Source of the DNA: Caryophanales bacterium UBA6380
GTDB taxonomy: Bacteria; Bacillota_I; Bacilli_A; RFN20; CAG-826
NCBI GenBank assembly: GCA_002438785.1
Contig: DJQS01000011.1
Location: 94,903 to 158,902, forward strand
Length of the DNA: 64,000 nucleotides
Reading direction: 5' to 3'
Made by a program: the position numbers and the translations under genes. A model generated the notes under the pieces. That model had not been told where the DNA came from, did no database searches, and saw nothing but the letters and a program-made list of their open reading frames with translations. Of the stretch, positions 1-7,725 are shown piece after piece (within the stretch, counting starts at the first letter, position 1; each line of letters begins with the position of its first letter).

Positions 1-574
1 CAACTACTAAAACTACGATATCAGTAACACTAGCACCACGCATTCTCATCGCACTAAATGCTTCATGTCCAGGAGTGTCAATAAATGTGATTTTTTTGCC
101 TTTATATGTTTTTTGATAAGCACCAATCTCTTGAGAAATTCCACCATATTCTTCACTAGCTAAATTAGAATTTCTTATTGCATCAATTAAAGTAGTTTTA
201 CCATGGTCAACATGTCCCATAATGGTAACAACAGGTGGTCTTTCTTTTAAATCTTCTTGCTTGTCTTCGATATTTAATTTTTCAAAATCTTCTTCATTAA
301 CAATCTCTTCTTTTTTAAAATCATATCCATATTCAAGACATAATTCTCCTATTGTATCATCATCAAGATATTGATTAATATTAACCATCTTTCCTTTTAA
401 AAAAAGTTTCTTAATTATATCACCTGCACTAACATTTAATTGTTTAGCAAGTTCACCAACTGTAATAGACTTTGTAAATACGAAAACTCCACCATTTATT
501 TTTGCATAATCTTTATTTTGTTTTCCTGAATTAGTTGATATATTACTAACTCTTTCATCATTTTTCTTTTTCAT
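1..574 (-). CDS. infB: Translation initiation factor IF-2 (N-terminal part, cut by window edge)
   Basis: IF-2 is the GTPase that brings initiator tRNA to the 30S subunit. Only about the first 191 codons are here and the frame runs open off position 1. Translating the minus strand gives a short lysine-rich start, an IF2_N-like helical region (about residues 35-90), the G1 loop GHVDHGKT at 120-127 and the G3 motif DTPGH at 166-170. The long N-terminal low-complexity region common in Bacilli is nearly absent. The start at 574 follows a strong GAGGGGGG ribosome site. It is the fourth gene of the rimP-nusA-ylxR-infB unit; ylxQ, usual between ylxR and infB, is missing. Identity is very secure from the G motifs and context. 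Confidence 0.97.
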   Translation of the reverse strand, partial: MKKKNDERVSNISTNSGKQNKDYAKINGGVFVFTKSITVGELAKQLNVSAGDIIKKLFLKGKMVNINQYLDDDTIGELCLEYGYDFKKEEIVNEEDFEKLNIEDKQEDLKERPPVVTIMGHVDHGKTTLIDAIRNSNLASEEYGGISQEIGAYQKTYKGKKITFIDTPGHEAFSAMRMRGASVTDIVVLVV

Positions 575-587
575 ATTTAACCCCCCT

Positions 588-845
588 CTATACGTCTAAA
601 AATTTATACATACGATCGTATATTTCATCAGGAACTTCTATTTCTAAAATTCGAGATAATACACGAGTTTTGCGAGCTTTTTCAATAGAATCAGGATCTT
701 TATGAATGTAAGCTCCTCTTCCGTTAAGCTTGCCAGTAATATCTAAAATTACTTGATTATCTTTTGTTTTAACTACACGAAAAAGTTCCTTTTTAGGAAA
801 ACTTTGGTTAGAAACTAAGCATTTTCTCATTGGAACTTTTTTCAT
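588..845 (-). CDS. ylxR: YlxR/RnpM family RNA-binding protein (DUF448)
   Basis: 85-residue basic protein of the YlxR family, which sits next to nusA in most Firmicutes. The family signature is clear: RKCLVSNQSFPKKELFRVV near the N-terminus and GRGAYIHKD at about 42-50. Family members bind RNA, and in B. subtilis YlxR (RnpM) has been reported to modulate RNase P. Length is normal for the family. The start follows TAAGGAG, eleven bases after the nusA stop, so it is cotranscribed with nusA and infB. The target RNA in this organism is unknown. Confidence 0.95.
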   Translation of the reverse strand: MKKVPMRKCLVSNQSFPKKELFRVVKTKDNQVILDITGKLNGRGAYIHKDPDSIEKARKTRVLSRILEIEVPDEIYDRMYKFLDV

Positions 846-855
846 AATTTACTCC

Positions 856-2655
856 TTATTTATCCTCGTAGAATGAATCACTATCATATTCAGAATAATC
901 ATCTTCATCATCATAGTCATCTTCAAAATCATCATCTAAATCAGCGAGTTCTTCATCAGTATAAACTGCCATTTTTTGAATTTCTTTCTTATTATTATCA
1001 TCAGAATTTCTATCTTCTTTAGAATGATTTTTCTTCTTTTTGTTTCTATTCATCTCTTTTTCTTTTTGCTTTTCTTTTTCTTCTTCTAAAGATTTTTCTA
1101 ATGATTCAAGAGTTGTTGTAGTTTTTACTTCAGTTTGTTCATAAACAGGTTCTTTTTTAATAGGTTTAGTTTCGACAACTGGAGTCTCATTACTAATTTT
1201 AACTTCTTCAACTGGTTTAATAGTGTTCTTAGAAGCAACATTATCTTCTAAGGATTCTTCATCCTTATTAATTGTTTCAACTTCTTTTGCAGTTTCTTCA
1301 CTAGTACTATTAATCATTTCATCGTCAATTAATTCATCTTCATAATCATCTTTATCAACAAATGAAACTTCATTAGTATTAACTTGAGATTTCTTTGATA
1401 AAGCTTCTTGATGCTGCTTAAGTGATTCTTCACGATATTTTCTTTTTTCTTCTTGACGTGCCTCAATTGTAAATTCTTCAATTGTTTTATAATTTAAATT
1501 TTCTTCACGAGCTGTAGTTTCATCAATAATTCGTAATGTATTTAAACCACAAAGTTGTTTAGCTAAATTAACATTTGAACCTCTTAAGCCAATAGCAGCT
1601 TGATTAGTACCATCTTGAGTTACAACAATAGCTTCTTTATTTTGAAGATCAATTTTAGCACCAAGCATGACACCAGGTTTTAAGCATTCTTCTAAGTATA
1701 ATCCAAGATTAGGTTTATAGGTAATAACATCAATTTTTTCTCTAGATCCTTCTTTACTATTTCCTAATTGAGAAACTATAGCTTGAATACGATTTCCGTT
1801 TGCACCAATGCAAGCACCACTAGCATCAACATTAGGATCATTACTATAAACACTAACTTTACTACGTACACCAGGAATTCGCGCAATACCTTTTATAATA
1901 ACAGTATGATCATAAATTTCGTGAATTTCATTTTCAAATAATTTTGCTAAAAATTCTGGACAACTTCTTGATATGTTGATTAAATTGCCACCTTTTTTAT
2001 CATCTTTGCCAATACCTTTAATATAAACTTTTATAGTATCACCAGCTTTAAAAGTTTCATTTCCAATTAAATCTTTTGAATATAAAGTAGCTGTTGTTCT
2101 ACCTAAATTGACAATTACACTATGTTTATCAGCTTTTTCAACAACGCCAGAAACAATTTCACCAATTCTTCCATTATAAGTTTCAAGTAAAGCATCTTTT
2201 TCTGCTTTTGAAATTTTCTGTAAGAAACTAGCTTTAAATCTATTTACATCAGAGATTGTAAAGTCATTAAAATCTACTGGAGTTTCGTAATAATCACCAA
2301 GTTTTAAATTAGGATCTATTTGTTGAGCTTCGCTAAGTCCAATTTCAATAAAATCATCTTGGATGTCATCATCGTTTACAACTCTTTTTTGATGATAAAT
2401 ATCAATAGTTCCTAATTTTAAATCTACTTCACATCTAACTAAAGCATCATTAAGTTTAATTTTATTTAAGCCTTTATTACCTTTAGTCTTATTAAAAATG
2501 CGATCTTCATCTTCTAATTTTTTTGTAATAGCTACTTGAAATGATTCCTTAATAATATTAACAATAGCATCTGTGGAAATTCCTTTTTCATTTCCCATAT
2601 CTTCAAGAGCTTTTAAAAATGCTTTCTTATTAAATTCTTGTTTCTTATTTTTCAT
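856..2655 (-). CDS. nusA: Transcription termination/antitermination factor NusA with long acidic C-terminal tail
   Basis: NusA binds RNA polymerase and nascent RNA and controls pausing, intrinsic termination and antitermination. An N-terminal RNAP-binding domain is followed by an S1 domain (GEIVSGVVEKADKHSVIVNL) and two KH domains (GACIGANGNRIQAIVSQL and AAIGLRGSNVNLAKQL). After about residue 400 comes a 190-residue low-complexity tail rich in Glu, Asp and Lys that ends in a run of DD, DE and Y residues. The core is usual but the tail makes it much longer (599 residues) than the ~370-residue B. subtilis protein. I chose the ATG at 2655 because TTTTAGGAG lies just upstream. An in-frame ATG at 2688 would overlap rimP and lacks such a site. 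Confidence 0.97.
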   Translation of the reverse strand: MKNKKQEFNKKAFLKALEDMGNEKGISTDAIVNIIKESFQVAITKKLEDEDRIFNKTKGNKGLNKIKLNDALVRCEVDLKLGTIDIYHQKRVVNDDDIQDDFIEIGLSEAQQIDPNLKLGDYYETPVDFNDFTISDVNRFKASFLQKISKAEKDALLETYNGRIGEIVSGVVEKADKHSVIVNLGRTTATLYSKDLIGNETFKAGDTIKVYIKGIGKDDKKGGNLINISRSCPEFLAKLFENEIHEIYDHTVIIKGIARIPGVRSKVSVYSNDPNVDASGACIGANGNRIQAIVSQLGNSKEGSREKIDVITYKPNLGLYLEECLKPGVMLGAKIDLQNKEAIVVTQDGTNQAAIGLRGSNVNLAKQLCGLNTLRIIDETTAREENLNYKTIEEFTIEARQEEKRKYREESLKQHQEALSKKSQVNTNEVSFVDKDDYEDELIDDEMINSTSEETAKEVETINKDEESLEDNVASKNTIKPVEEVKISNETPVVETKPIKKEPVYEQTEVKTTTTLESLEKSLEEEKEKQKEKEMNRNKKKKNHSKEDRNSDDNNKKEIQKMAVYTDEELADLDDDFEDDYDDEDDYSEYDSDSFYEDK

Positions 2656-2663
2656 AATTTCTC

Positions 2664-3125
2664 CTAAAATTTTATTGATAATCGACATTCATCAATATTA
2701 TTTTTATTAATTTCTATTCTTTTTCTCCTAGTTTTTATTTTTATTTCAATAACGATTTTATCGTCATTTACTGAAATTAAGTCTCCCTCATAACAATTTT
2801 CACCATTGATAGGATTAATTAGATGGAAATAAATATATTTATTTATATATTTATTAATATTATTTAAATTAATTGGTTTTTCTGCTCCTAAACTGCTTAC
2901 ATCAAGAGTATAATTATTATTTGTAAAATCATGATTATCAAGATATTCAGAAATTTTATTACTTACACTTACAATATCATCCATCGAAATCGGACCAACA
3001 CTATCAATAATTATTTCAAGTGTCATTCCTCCACCTTTTTTCTTAAAATTAAAGGTGTATAAATCATAATTTAACTCGTTTAATAATTTTTCAATACCGC
3101 TTCTAACAGTTTGAATTTCTTCCAT
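2664..3125 (-). CDS. rimP: Ribosome maturation factor RimP
   Basis: 153-residue RimP (YlxS/YhbC), a 30S subunit assembly factor. The N-terminal alpha/beta domain and the motif DDIVSVSNKISEYLD followed by YTLDVSSLGAEKPI, matching the family pattern Y-x-L-[ED]-V-S-S-G, are present. A short C-terminal Sm-like barrel ends in TRRKRIEINKNNI. It is the first gene of the nusA unit, 8 bases before nusA, with ribosome site AGGAGG. Its leader carries a promoter and a terminator-like hairpin (separate entries). Confidence 0.95.
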   Translation of the reverse strand: MEEIQTVRSGIEKLLNELNYDLYTFNFKKKGGGMTLEIIIDSVGPISMDDIVSVSNKISEYLDNHDFTNNNYTLDVSSLGAEKPINLNNINKYINKYIYFHLINPINGENCYEGDLISVNDDKIVIEIKIKTRRKRIEINKNNIDECRLSIKF

Positions 3126-3140
3126 TAATTACCTCCTATA

Positions 3141-3168
3141 AAAAATAAAGAATGCCAATCGGCACTCT
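3141..3168 (-). terminator. Leader attenuator/terminator hairpin before rimP-nusA
   Basis: On the minus strand the RNA forms an 8-bp stem with a GAUU loop (AGAGUGCC/GGCAUUCU, one G-U pair), followed by the T-rich run TTATTTTTT directly before the rimP ribosome site. It lies between the rimP promoter and the rimP start, so it sits in the 5' leader. B. subtilis NusA is known to repress its own rimP(ylxS)-nusA operon by NusA-stimulated termination in this position. The same logic here is inference from placement and structure. Confidence 0.7.
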
Positions 3169-3194
3169 CTCGAGTTGACTTAAACGTCTATATT

Positions 3195-3223
3195 ATTCTA
3201 ACAATTACTAGAGAATAGTTCAA
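3195..3223 (-). promoter_or_regulatory. SigA promoter for rimP-nusA-ylxR-infB
   Basis: On the minus strand TTGAAC (3218-3223) and TAGAAT (3195-3200) are separated by exactly 17 bases. Transcription would start about 7 bases downstream and run through the leader hairpin into rimP. It lies just upstream of the end of the kinase gene, so the translation-factor operon is uncoupled from the phn genes. Confidence 0.75.
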
Positions 3224-3236
3224 CATATTTATTAAC

Positions 3237-3743
3237 CTATTTAATAATATTAAGTTGGTAGGAAGGAACTTCTATTTCTATAATATTATTAAATGTATTT
3301 AATAAATAAACACTTAAAGGTTCGATTTCTTTTGTCATCTTTATAATAACATCTTCTGGAACCCACTTTTCCTTAATTCTTTTTTTATTATTATTAAAAT
3401 TAAAATTTAAATCTGTTGATTTAAAAATTATTAATTTATAATAATCAAATTTTTTAAGCTTTTTAATAAAATACTCTTTTTTATAATTATCTAAAAAAGT
3501 GGAATCCATAATTATCGTTAAATCTTTATCTTTATACTTATCATATAAATTATTAGCTATATCAATCATATGATCATAAATTTCATACATATTCTTTGGA
3601 AATATTAAATATGATCCAAACATCTTTCTTCTAGTTTCATCACTATCAATTCTTATTGGATTTTTATATTCTTTAATATGCTCTCTTAAATACGTAGATT
3701 TACCACTTCCTGGTAAACCACTAATCATTACTAATTCCTTCAT
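3237..3743 (-). CDS. P-loop kinase of the AAA_33 / polynucleotide-kinase-like family
   Basis: Small (168-residue) nucleotide-binding protein. The Walker A motif GLPGSGKST is at the very N-terminus. An acidic pair in RIDSDETRRKMFG and the strand LTIIMDSTFLDN look like the DxD-type phosphate-acceptor region of polynucleotide-kinase/zeta-toxin-like P-loop kinases. No fused phosphatase or ligase domain is present. It is the last gene of the phn transport unit, two bases after the second permease, and likely translated by coupling since its ribosome site is weak. An upstream in-frame ATG at 3752 is possible. The substrate cannot be told; a phosphorylation step on the imported compound is conceivable but unproven. 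Confidence 0.75.
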   Translation of the reverse strand: MKELVMISGLPGSGKSTYLREHIKEYKNPIRIDSDETRRKMFGSYLIFPKNMYEIYDHMIDIANNLYDKYKDKDLTIIMDSTFLDNYKKEYFIKKLKKFDYYKLIIFKSTDLNFNFNNNKKRIKEKWVPEDVIIKMTKEIEPLSVYLLNTFNNIIEIEVPSYQLNIIK

Positions 3744-3745
3744 TA

Positions 3746-4654
3746 TTAACAAAGTTTCTTTCTTAAGAAGCTAGATAAAATATCTATTAATACTATCATT
3801 ATAATGATGCCATAAATCATGCTAGCTTCTTGTGACCACGAATTAAAAGCACTATAAACCCATAAAGAATAACCTATACCACCAGCTCCAACAACACCTA
3901 ATAAACTAGCAGTTCTAACATTTAAATCAAATCTATATAGAATTACTGATAAAAAATTAGGAGCAACTTGAGGAATTATACCATTTTTAATTCTAACTAA
4001 AGTATTAGCTCCACAAGCATCAAGAGCTTCAAGAGGAGCATTATCAATGACATCAAGTTGTTCTGCAAACATTTTTCCAATCATTCCAACACTATGAATT
4101 GATAAAACAACAACACCAGTAAAGGCACCAAAACCAACAACCTTAATAATAATCAATCCAAACAATAATTCAGGAAATGTTCTAATAATAATCAAGACTA
4201 ATTCACTAAAAAATGCCCATCTACCAACTATTTTTCTACTCGCTAGAAATCCAAAAGGTAAAGAAATTAATGAACTTATACTTGTTCCTACAAAAGCAAT
4301 TGCCAAAGTTTCAATTATCTGATAAATTGTCGATTCATTAAACTTATAATTACCATAGCCAAAAAATAAAGACCAATCTGGATTAACTAAGCCTTTAAAT
4401 AACATTTTTATATTTGTTGAACTACTAGTAATATTCCCCATAAAATCTACTTCAATACAAGAATAAATTAATAAAGCTATAATAACTAAAACTAAAATAA
4501 TCGTATAAATCCAATATAGTGGACGATGAGTATAAGCATCTTTAGGGTCATCAAAAGTTTTTTTAGTTTTAAAAGTTAAAATATTCCAAAAATTATTTAA
4601 TGGATTAATTATATATTTTCTAAAAAAATCATCTATAGCGATAATAAATTTCAT
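3746..4654 (-). CDS. phnE: PhnE-type ABC transporter permease (second permease)
   Basis: 302-residue inner-membrane permease of the binding-protein-dependent transport family. About six hydrophobic segments are visible, and the EAA loop that docks the ATPase reads EALDACGANTLVRIKNGIIP. The C-terminal stretch LLGVVGAGGIGYSL is typical of PhnE permeases. It sits 2 bases after the first permease gene. Two different PhnE subunits are common in this family and would form a heterodimeric channel. The true substrate (phosphonate, phosphite or another phosphate-like compound) cannot be read from the permease. Confidence 0.9.
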   Translation of the reverse strand: MKFIIAIDDFFRKYIINPLNNFWNILTFKTKKTFDDPKDAYTHRPLYWIYTIILVLVIIALLIYSCIEVDFMGNITSSSTNIKMLFKGLVNPDWSLFFGYGNYKFNESTIYQIIETLAIAFVGTSISSLISLPFGFLASRKIVGRWAFFSELVLIIIRTFPELLFGLIIIKVVGFGAFTGVVVLSIHSVGMIGKMFAEQLDVIDNAPLEALDACGANTLVRIKNGIIPQVAPNFLSVILYRFDLNVRTASLLGVVGAGGIGYSLWVYSAFNSWSQEASMIYGIIIMIVLIDILSSFLRKKLC

Positions 4655-4656
4655 AA

Positions 4657-5571
4657 TTAAGAAACCTTTCTTCTTAAAATACTTGAAATAATTTGTAATA
4701 CAAACACTAAAATAAATAGTGGGATCAAAATAGCTCCAACTCGATCATATTGTCTAGCTTCCATAGCAGTTTTTAATAATTGTCCAATACCACCAGCATT
4801 AGCCCATGCTAAAATTACGCTAGCCCTAACATTAATTTCGAAAGTATAAATAAAATTAGAAATAAGCATTGGCATAGTGCTAGGTAATAAACTTACCTTA
4901 AAAGCCTCTAATCTATTAGCACCAGTTGATAAACTAGCTTCAAAAGGATTCATATCTAGAGTATCAATATATTCAAACATAAGTTTAAACATTATACCCA
5001 TCGTAAAAATGATTATAGCTATAATTCCAGCAGTTGCTCCAATTCCAAAAAAAGCAACAGACATTAAAGCTAAAACATATGTTGGAATACTTCTAATTAT
5101 ATCCATAATAACTCTAACAGGCATATAAATATAAATATGTTTAGTAACATTTTTACTCGCTAAAATAAATAATGGTATAGCAATTAAAGTACCAATTAAT
5201 GTACCGATAAAAACCATTTCTACAGTTTGCCCTATTGCAGGTATAGCATCATTAAATAAATAACTCCAATATCTAGGCCATGTCTTTAATGAAAGTTTAT
5301 TAGGCACAAACATTTGTCTAAAAATAACACCAAATTGATCTAAAGCAACTCTATTAGGTAGTTCTATAAAAATAAAGCTTATAAAGAATAAGCAAATTAT
5401 AAAAGCTAAAATAAGAAAAAATTTACTTCTCTTTTTTTCAATAAATTTAGTAACATTATTATTTTCATCAACACTTACGATAACTTTTTTATATAAACAA
5501 TTATGAATAAATTCTTTTAATTTTGATGAAAAAACCTTCAGAAACTTATTATTTTTCATCGTTTTCAACAT
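4657..5571 (-). CDS. phnE: PhnE-type ABC transporter permease (first permease)
   Basis: 304-residue permease and partner of the next gene. A cytoplasmic N-terminal ~50 residues is followed by a membrane segment and a BPD_transp_1 core with EAA loop EASLSTGANRLEAFKVSLLP and the PhnE signature AWANAGGIGQLL. The reading frame begins inside the end of the ATPase gene (23-base overlap at 5571; an in-frame ATG at 5559 is the alternative start), which points to translational coupling. Confidence 0.9.
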   Translation of the reverse strand: MLKTMKNNKFLKVFSSKLKEFIHNCLYKKVIVSVDENNNVTKFIEKKRSKFFLILAFIICLFFISFIFIELPNRVALDQFGVIFRQMFVPNKLSLKTWPRYWSYLFNDAIPAIGQTVEMVFIGTLIGTLIAIPLFILASKNVTKHIYIYMPVRVIMDIIRSIPTYVLALMSVAFFGIGATAGIIAIIIFTMGIMFKLMFEYIDTLDMNPFEASLSTGANRLEAFKVSLLPSTMPMLISNFIYTFEINVRASVILAWANAGGIGQLLKTAMEARQYDRVGAILIPLFILVFVLQIISSILRRKVS

Positions 5572-6331
5572 CCCCTAATTTTTCATTATGTTTTAAAGCA
5601 CGTCCATAAATATTAAGTAAAGCTTCATCTGTTACCTCAGTTGGCAAACCATCAAAAACTATCTTACCTTGTTTAATGCCAATAATTCTAGTTGCATATT
5701 TAATAGCTAAATCAACATGGTGCATATTAGCCACTATTGTGATTTTATAATCTTTATTAATTCGTTTAAAATCATCCATAACACTTAATGTAGTTACAGG
5801 ATCAAGACTTGCAACAGGTTCATCAGCCAAAATTATTGAAGGTTCTTGCGTTAAAGCTCTAGCTAAAGCAACACGTTGTTGCTGACCACCACTTAATTCA
5901 TCAGCTCTAACAAACGCTTTATCTAAAATCCCTAAATTATCTAAAGACTGTAACGCAAGCATCTTCTCTTTTTTACTATAAATATTAAATAAATTACAAA
6001 ATGTATTATGGTAACCAACTCTACCACTTAATACATTTTTATAAACACTACTTCTTTTAACTAAATTAAACGATTGGAATATCATTCCAATATTTTTTCT
6101 TAAGGTACGTAATTTCTTACCTTTTACTTTACTAATATCAACGCCATTTACGAAAAGTTGACCATGTTGAATATCATGCATTTTATTAATTGTACGAATT
6201 AAAGTAGATTTTCCTGCACCAGAAAGTCCAATAATGCATACAAAATCACCATCATTAATTTTTAAATTAACATCAGACAATGCTTTATATCCATTAGGAT
6301 ATATTTTATCAACATGATCAAACTCAATCAT
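5549..6331 (-). CDS. phnC: PhnC-type ABC transporter ATP-binding protein
   Basis: 260-residue cytoplasmic ATPase that drives the two PhnE permeases. Walker A is GLSGAGKST, the Q-loop is FQSFNLVKR, the signature is LSGGQQQR and Walker B is IILADEPVASLDP, followed by the H-loop in NMHHVDLA. All catalytic residues are intact and the sequence follows the PhnC family closely (FxHVDKIYPNGYKALxDV start). The ribosome site AAAAGGA precedes the ATG. It is the second gene of the phnD-C-E-E-kinase unit. Confidence 0.93.
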   Translation of the reverse strand: MIEFDHVDKIYPNGYKALSDVNLKINDGDFVCIIGLSGAGKSTLIRTINKMHDIQHGQLFVNGVDISKVKGKKLRTLRKNIGMIFQSFNLVKRSSVYKNVLSGRVGYHNTFCNLFNIYSKKEKMLALQSLDNLGILDKAFVRADELSGGQQQRVALARALTQEPSIILADEPVASLDPVTTLSVMDDFKRINKDYKITIVANMHHVDLAIKYATRIIGIKQGKIVFDGLPTEVTDEALLNIYGRALKHNEKLGDVENDEK

Positions 6332-6355
6332 AAATTTTCCTTTTAATTTTTATTT

Positions 6356-7462
6356 TTATTTAATTAAATTGTTATCAACACAATATTGATAGAATTCTCT
6401 TTCACCATCAAAATCGCTATCTTTAGCTTCAGTATATCCAGTATGTGAATAAACCTTATAAAGAATTTCAGATGGTGACATATCTTGACCTTCAATTTTA
6501 TCAGTCATTTTAATTGCTTCTTTAAATGCTTTCTTAACTGCCTCTTTTTTAGCATCTTCTAAATTACTTCTTGCTGAAATTGTGTCATTATAAATTCCAT
6601 CAGTAATAGCAATGACCTTAGTTTTAGTGAAAGCTTCTTCTTTATTAAAGTATGGATTGTCTTTTTTGATATAACCTTGTGCATATCTAACATCGGTAAA
6701 TCCCCAGAAGCCAGCAATAGTACCATCTTGTGTATTATTAAATGCAGCACCATAATCTGTTTGCTCGACACCAATAATCATAGTCTTTTTTTCTTCTTCA
6801 GTTGCTTTATCATATTTTGTTTGATCAACCATACTCATACCATAATCATTAAGATATTTTAAAGGTCTAAGATAACCAGCACCACTAGTAGCACCCATTC
6901 TACCAATCTTTAAGCCAGCTAAGTCTTTAACATCAATCGTACCATCATTATTAGTATCTTTATAATATTCATTACGAACTGATAATTGTGAAGTATACCA
7001 GTTTACATCTACATCGGATTGTTGACCTAAATACTTATAGCCATCAATTTCGCCATTCATTGCTTGCATTTGTTTTGTAACATCATCTTTATAATCTTCA
7101 ACTTGAACTTTATAACCTTTTCTAACTGATGTTAATAAAACTTCAATCTCACCTGGATCTTGTAAAGTAGCTTGAGCATAACCTGAAGCAGTTAAAAACC
7201 CAATATCTAATTGATTACTTAATAAACCTTCAGTTGTAGCATTATAAGAAGTACCGACACTAATTTCATAAGTGTATTCAGGGGTAATTTCATGTAAGAC
7301 TGGTTCGAGTCTTTTTGCTAAAGCACCTAAAGTATCTGGATCATTTGATGGAACAAATTGAATTTTAATAACACTAGAATCATCTTTATTCCCACAACTA
7401 GTAGTTGTAGCAACCATCATTAATGCAGCTAAACTAGCACATAAACATAAACTTTTTCTCAT
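6356..7462 (-). CDS. phnD: PhnD-type phosphate/phosphite/phosphonate-binding lipoprotein
   Basis: 368-residue extracytoplasmic binding protein. The signal peptide ends in a lipobox-like TTSC, which puts the lipid anchor on Cys23. PhnD family features are IQFVPSNDPDTLGALAKRLE, the stretch TEGLLSNQLDIGFLTASGY and the GxTSGAGYLRPL loop near residue 190, which fits a phosphate-like ligand. An unusual insertion at about 169-180 (DTNNDGTIDVKD) matches the 12-residue EF-hand/dockerin calcium loop. Some PhnD homologues in mycoplasmas (p37) bind thiamine pyrophosphate, so phosphonate is only one option. First gene of the unit; no C-P lyase or phosphonatase genes are near. Confidence 0.9.
   Translation of the reverse strand: MRKSLCLCASLAALMMVATTTSCGNKDDSSVIKIQFVPSNDPDTLGALAKRLEPVLHEITPEYTYEISVGTSYNATTEGLLSNQLDIGFLTASGYAQATLQDPGEIEVLLTSVRKGYKVQVEDYKDDVTKQMQAMNGEIDGYKYLGQQSDVDVNWYTSQLSVRNEYYKDTNNDGTIDVKDLAGLKIGRMGATSGAGYLRPLKYLNDYGMSMVDQTKYDKATEEEKKTMIIGVEQTDYGAAFNNTQDGTIAGFWGFTDVRYAQGYIKKDNPYFNKEEAFTKTKVIAITDGIYNDTISARSNLEDAKKEAVKKAFKEAIKMTDKIEGQDMSPSEILYKVYSHTGYTEAKDSDFDGEREFYQYCVDNNLIK
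6923..6958 (-). other. EF-hand-like calcium loop within PhnD
   Basis: Codons 169-180 encode D-T-N-N-D-G-T-I-D-V-K-D. This has Asp, Asn, Asp, Gly, Ile, Asp and Asp at positions 1, 3, 5, 6, 8, 9 and 12, as in EF-hand and dockerin loops. It sits between the two lobes of a PhnD-like protein. Calcium binding is inferred from the pattern only. Confidence 0.6.
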
Positions 7463-7520
7463 TTTTTCTCTCCCTATGAATTTTTTAATTATATAAAGGA
7501 TTCAAATAAACCTTTATAGA

Positions 7521-7547
7521 AAAGAAAAAAGGGGATACAACCCCTTT
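7521..7547 (-). terminator. Intrinsic terminator or leader attenuator upstream of phnD
   Basis: Minus-strand stem AAAGGGG/CCCCTTT with a 6-base loop, followed by TTTCTTTTC. It lies 178 bases after the stop of the 859-residue surface-protein gene and 66 bases before phnD. It most simply ends the SipW operon. If phnD is transcribed from the candidate promoter near 7593-7598 it would instead be an attenuator in the phnD leader. Confidence 0.7.
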
Positions 7548-7640
7548 AATAAACTATTAAACTTAATGAATAATTTTTAACATTTCTTTTCACGTCAATA
7601 TTGTTTTATAAATGAAAAGCAAAGTAAACATTTTTTTAAA

Positions 7641-7654
7641 TGAAAGCGGTTTCA
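7641..7654. promoter_or_regulatory. CcpA catabolite-response element (cre) upstream of phnD
   Basis: TGAAAGCGGTTTCA matches the cre consensus TGWAANCGNTNWCA at every position on both strands. It lies about 180 bases upstream of the phnD start. A weak promoter, TTGACG at 7593-7598 on the minus strand with an AT-rich -10, would place the cre roughly 80 bases upstream of the transcription start. Activating cre sites such as those of ackA and pta in B. subtilis also lie upstream. The direction of regulation is inference. Confidence 0.75.
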
Positions 7655-7725
7655 AAAAATTGCAAATTGAAATTTATATATTACTTTATAATTTAAAAAT
7701 ATTGATACAATCTAATAAATTAACG

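Noticed and set aside
3237..7462. Phosphonate degradation (C-P lyase) operon
   Set aside because: Only transport subunits and a small kinase are encoded; none of PhnG-M or a phosphonatase is seen.
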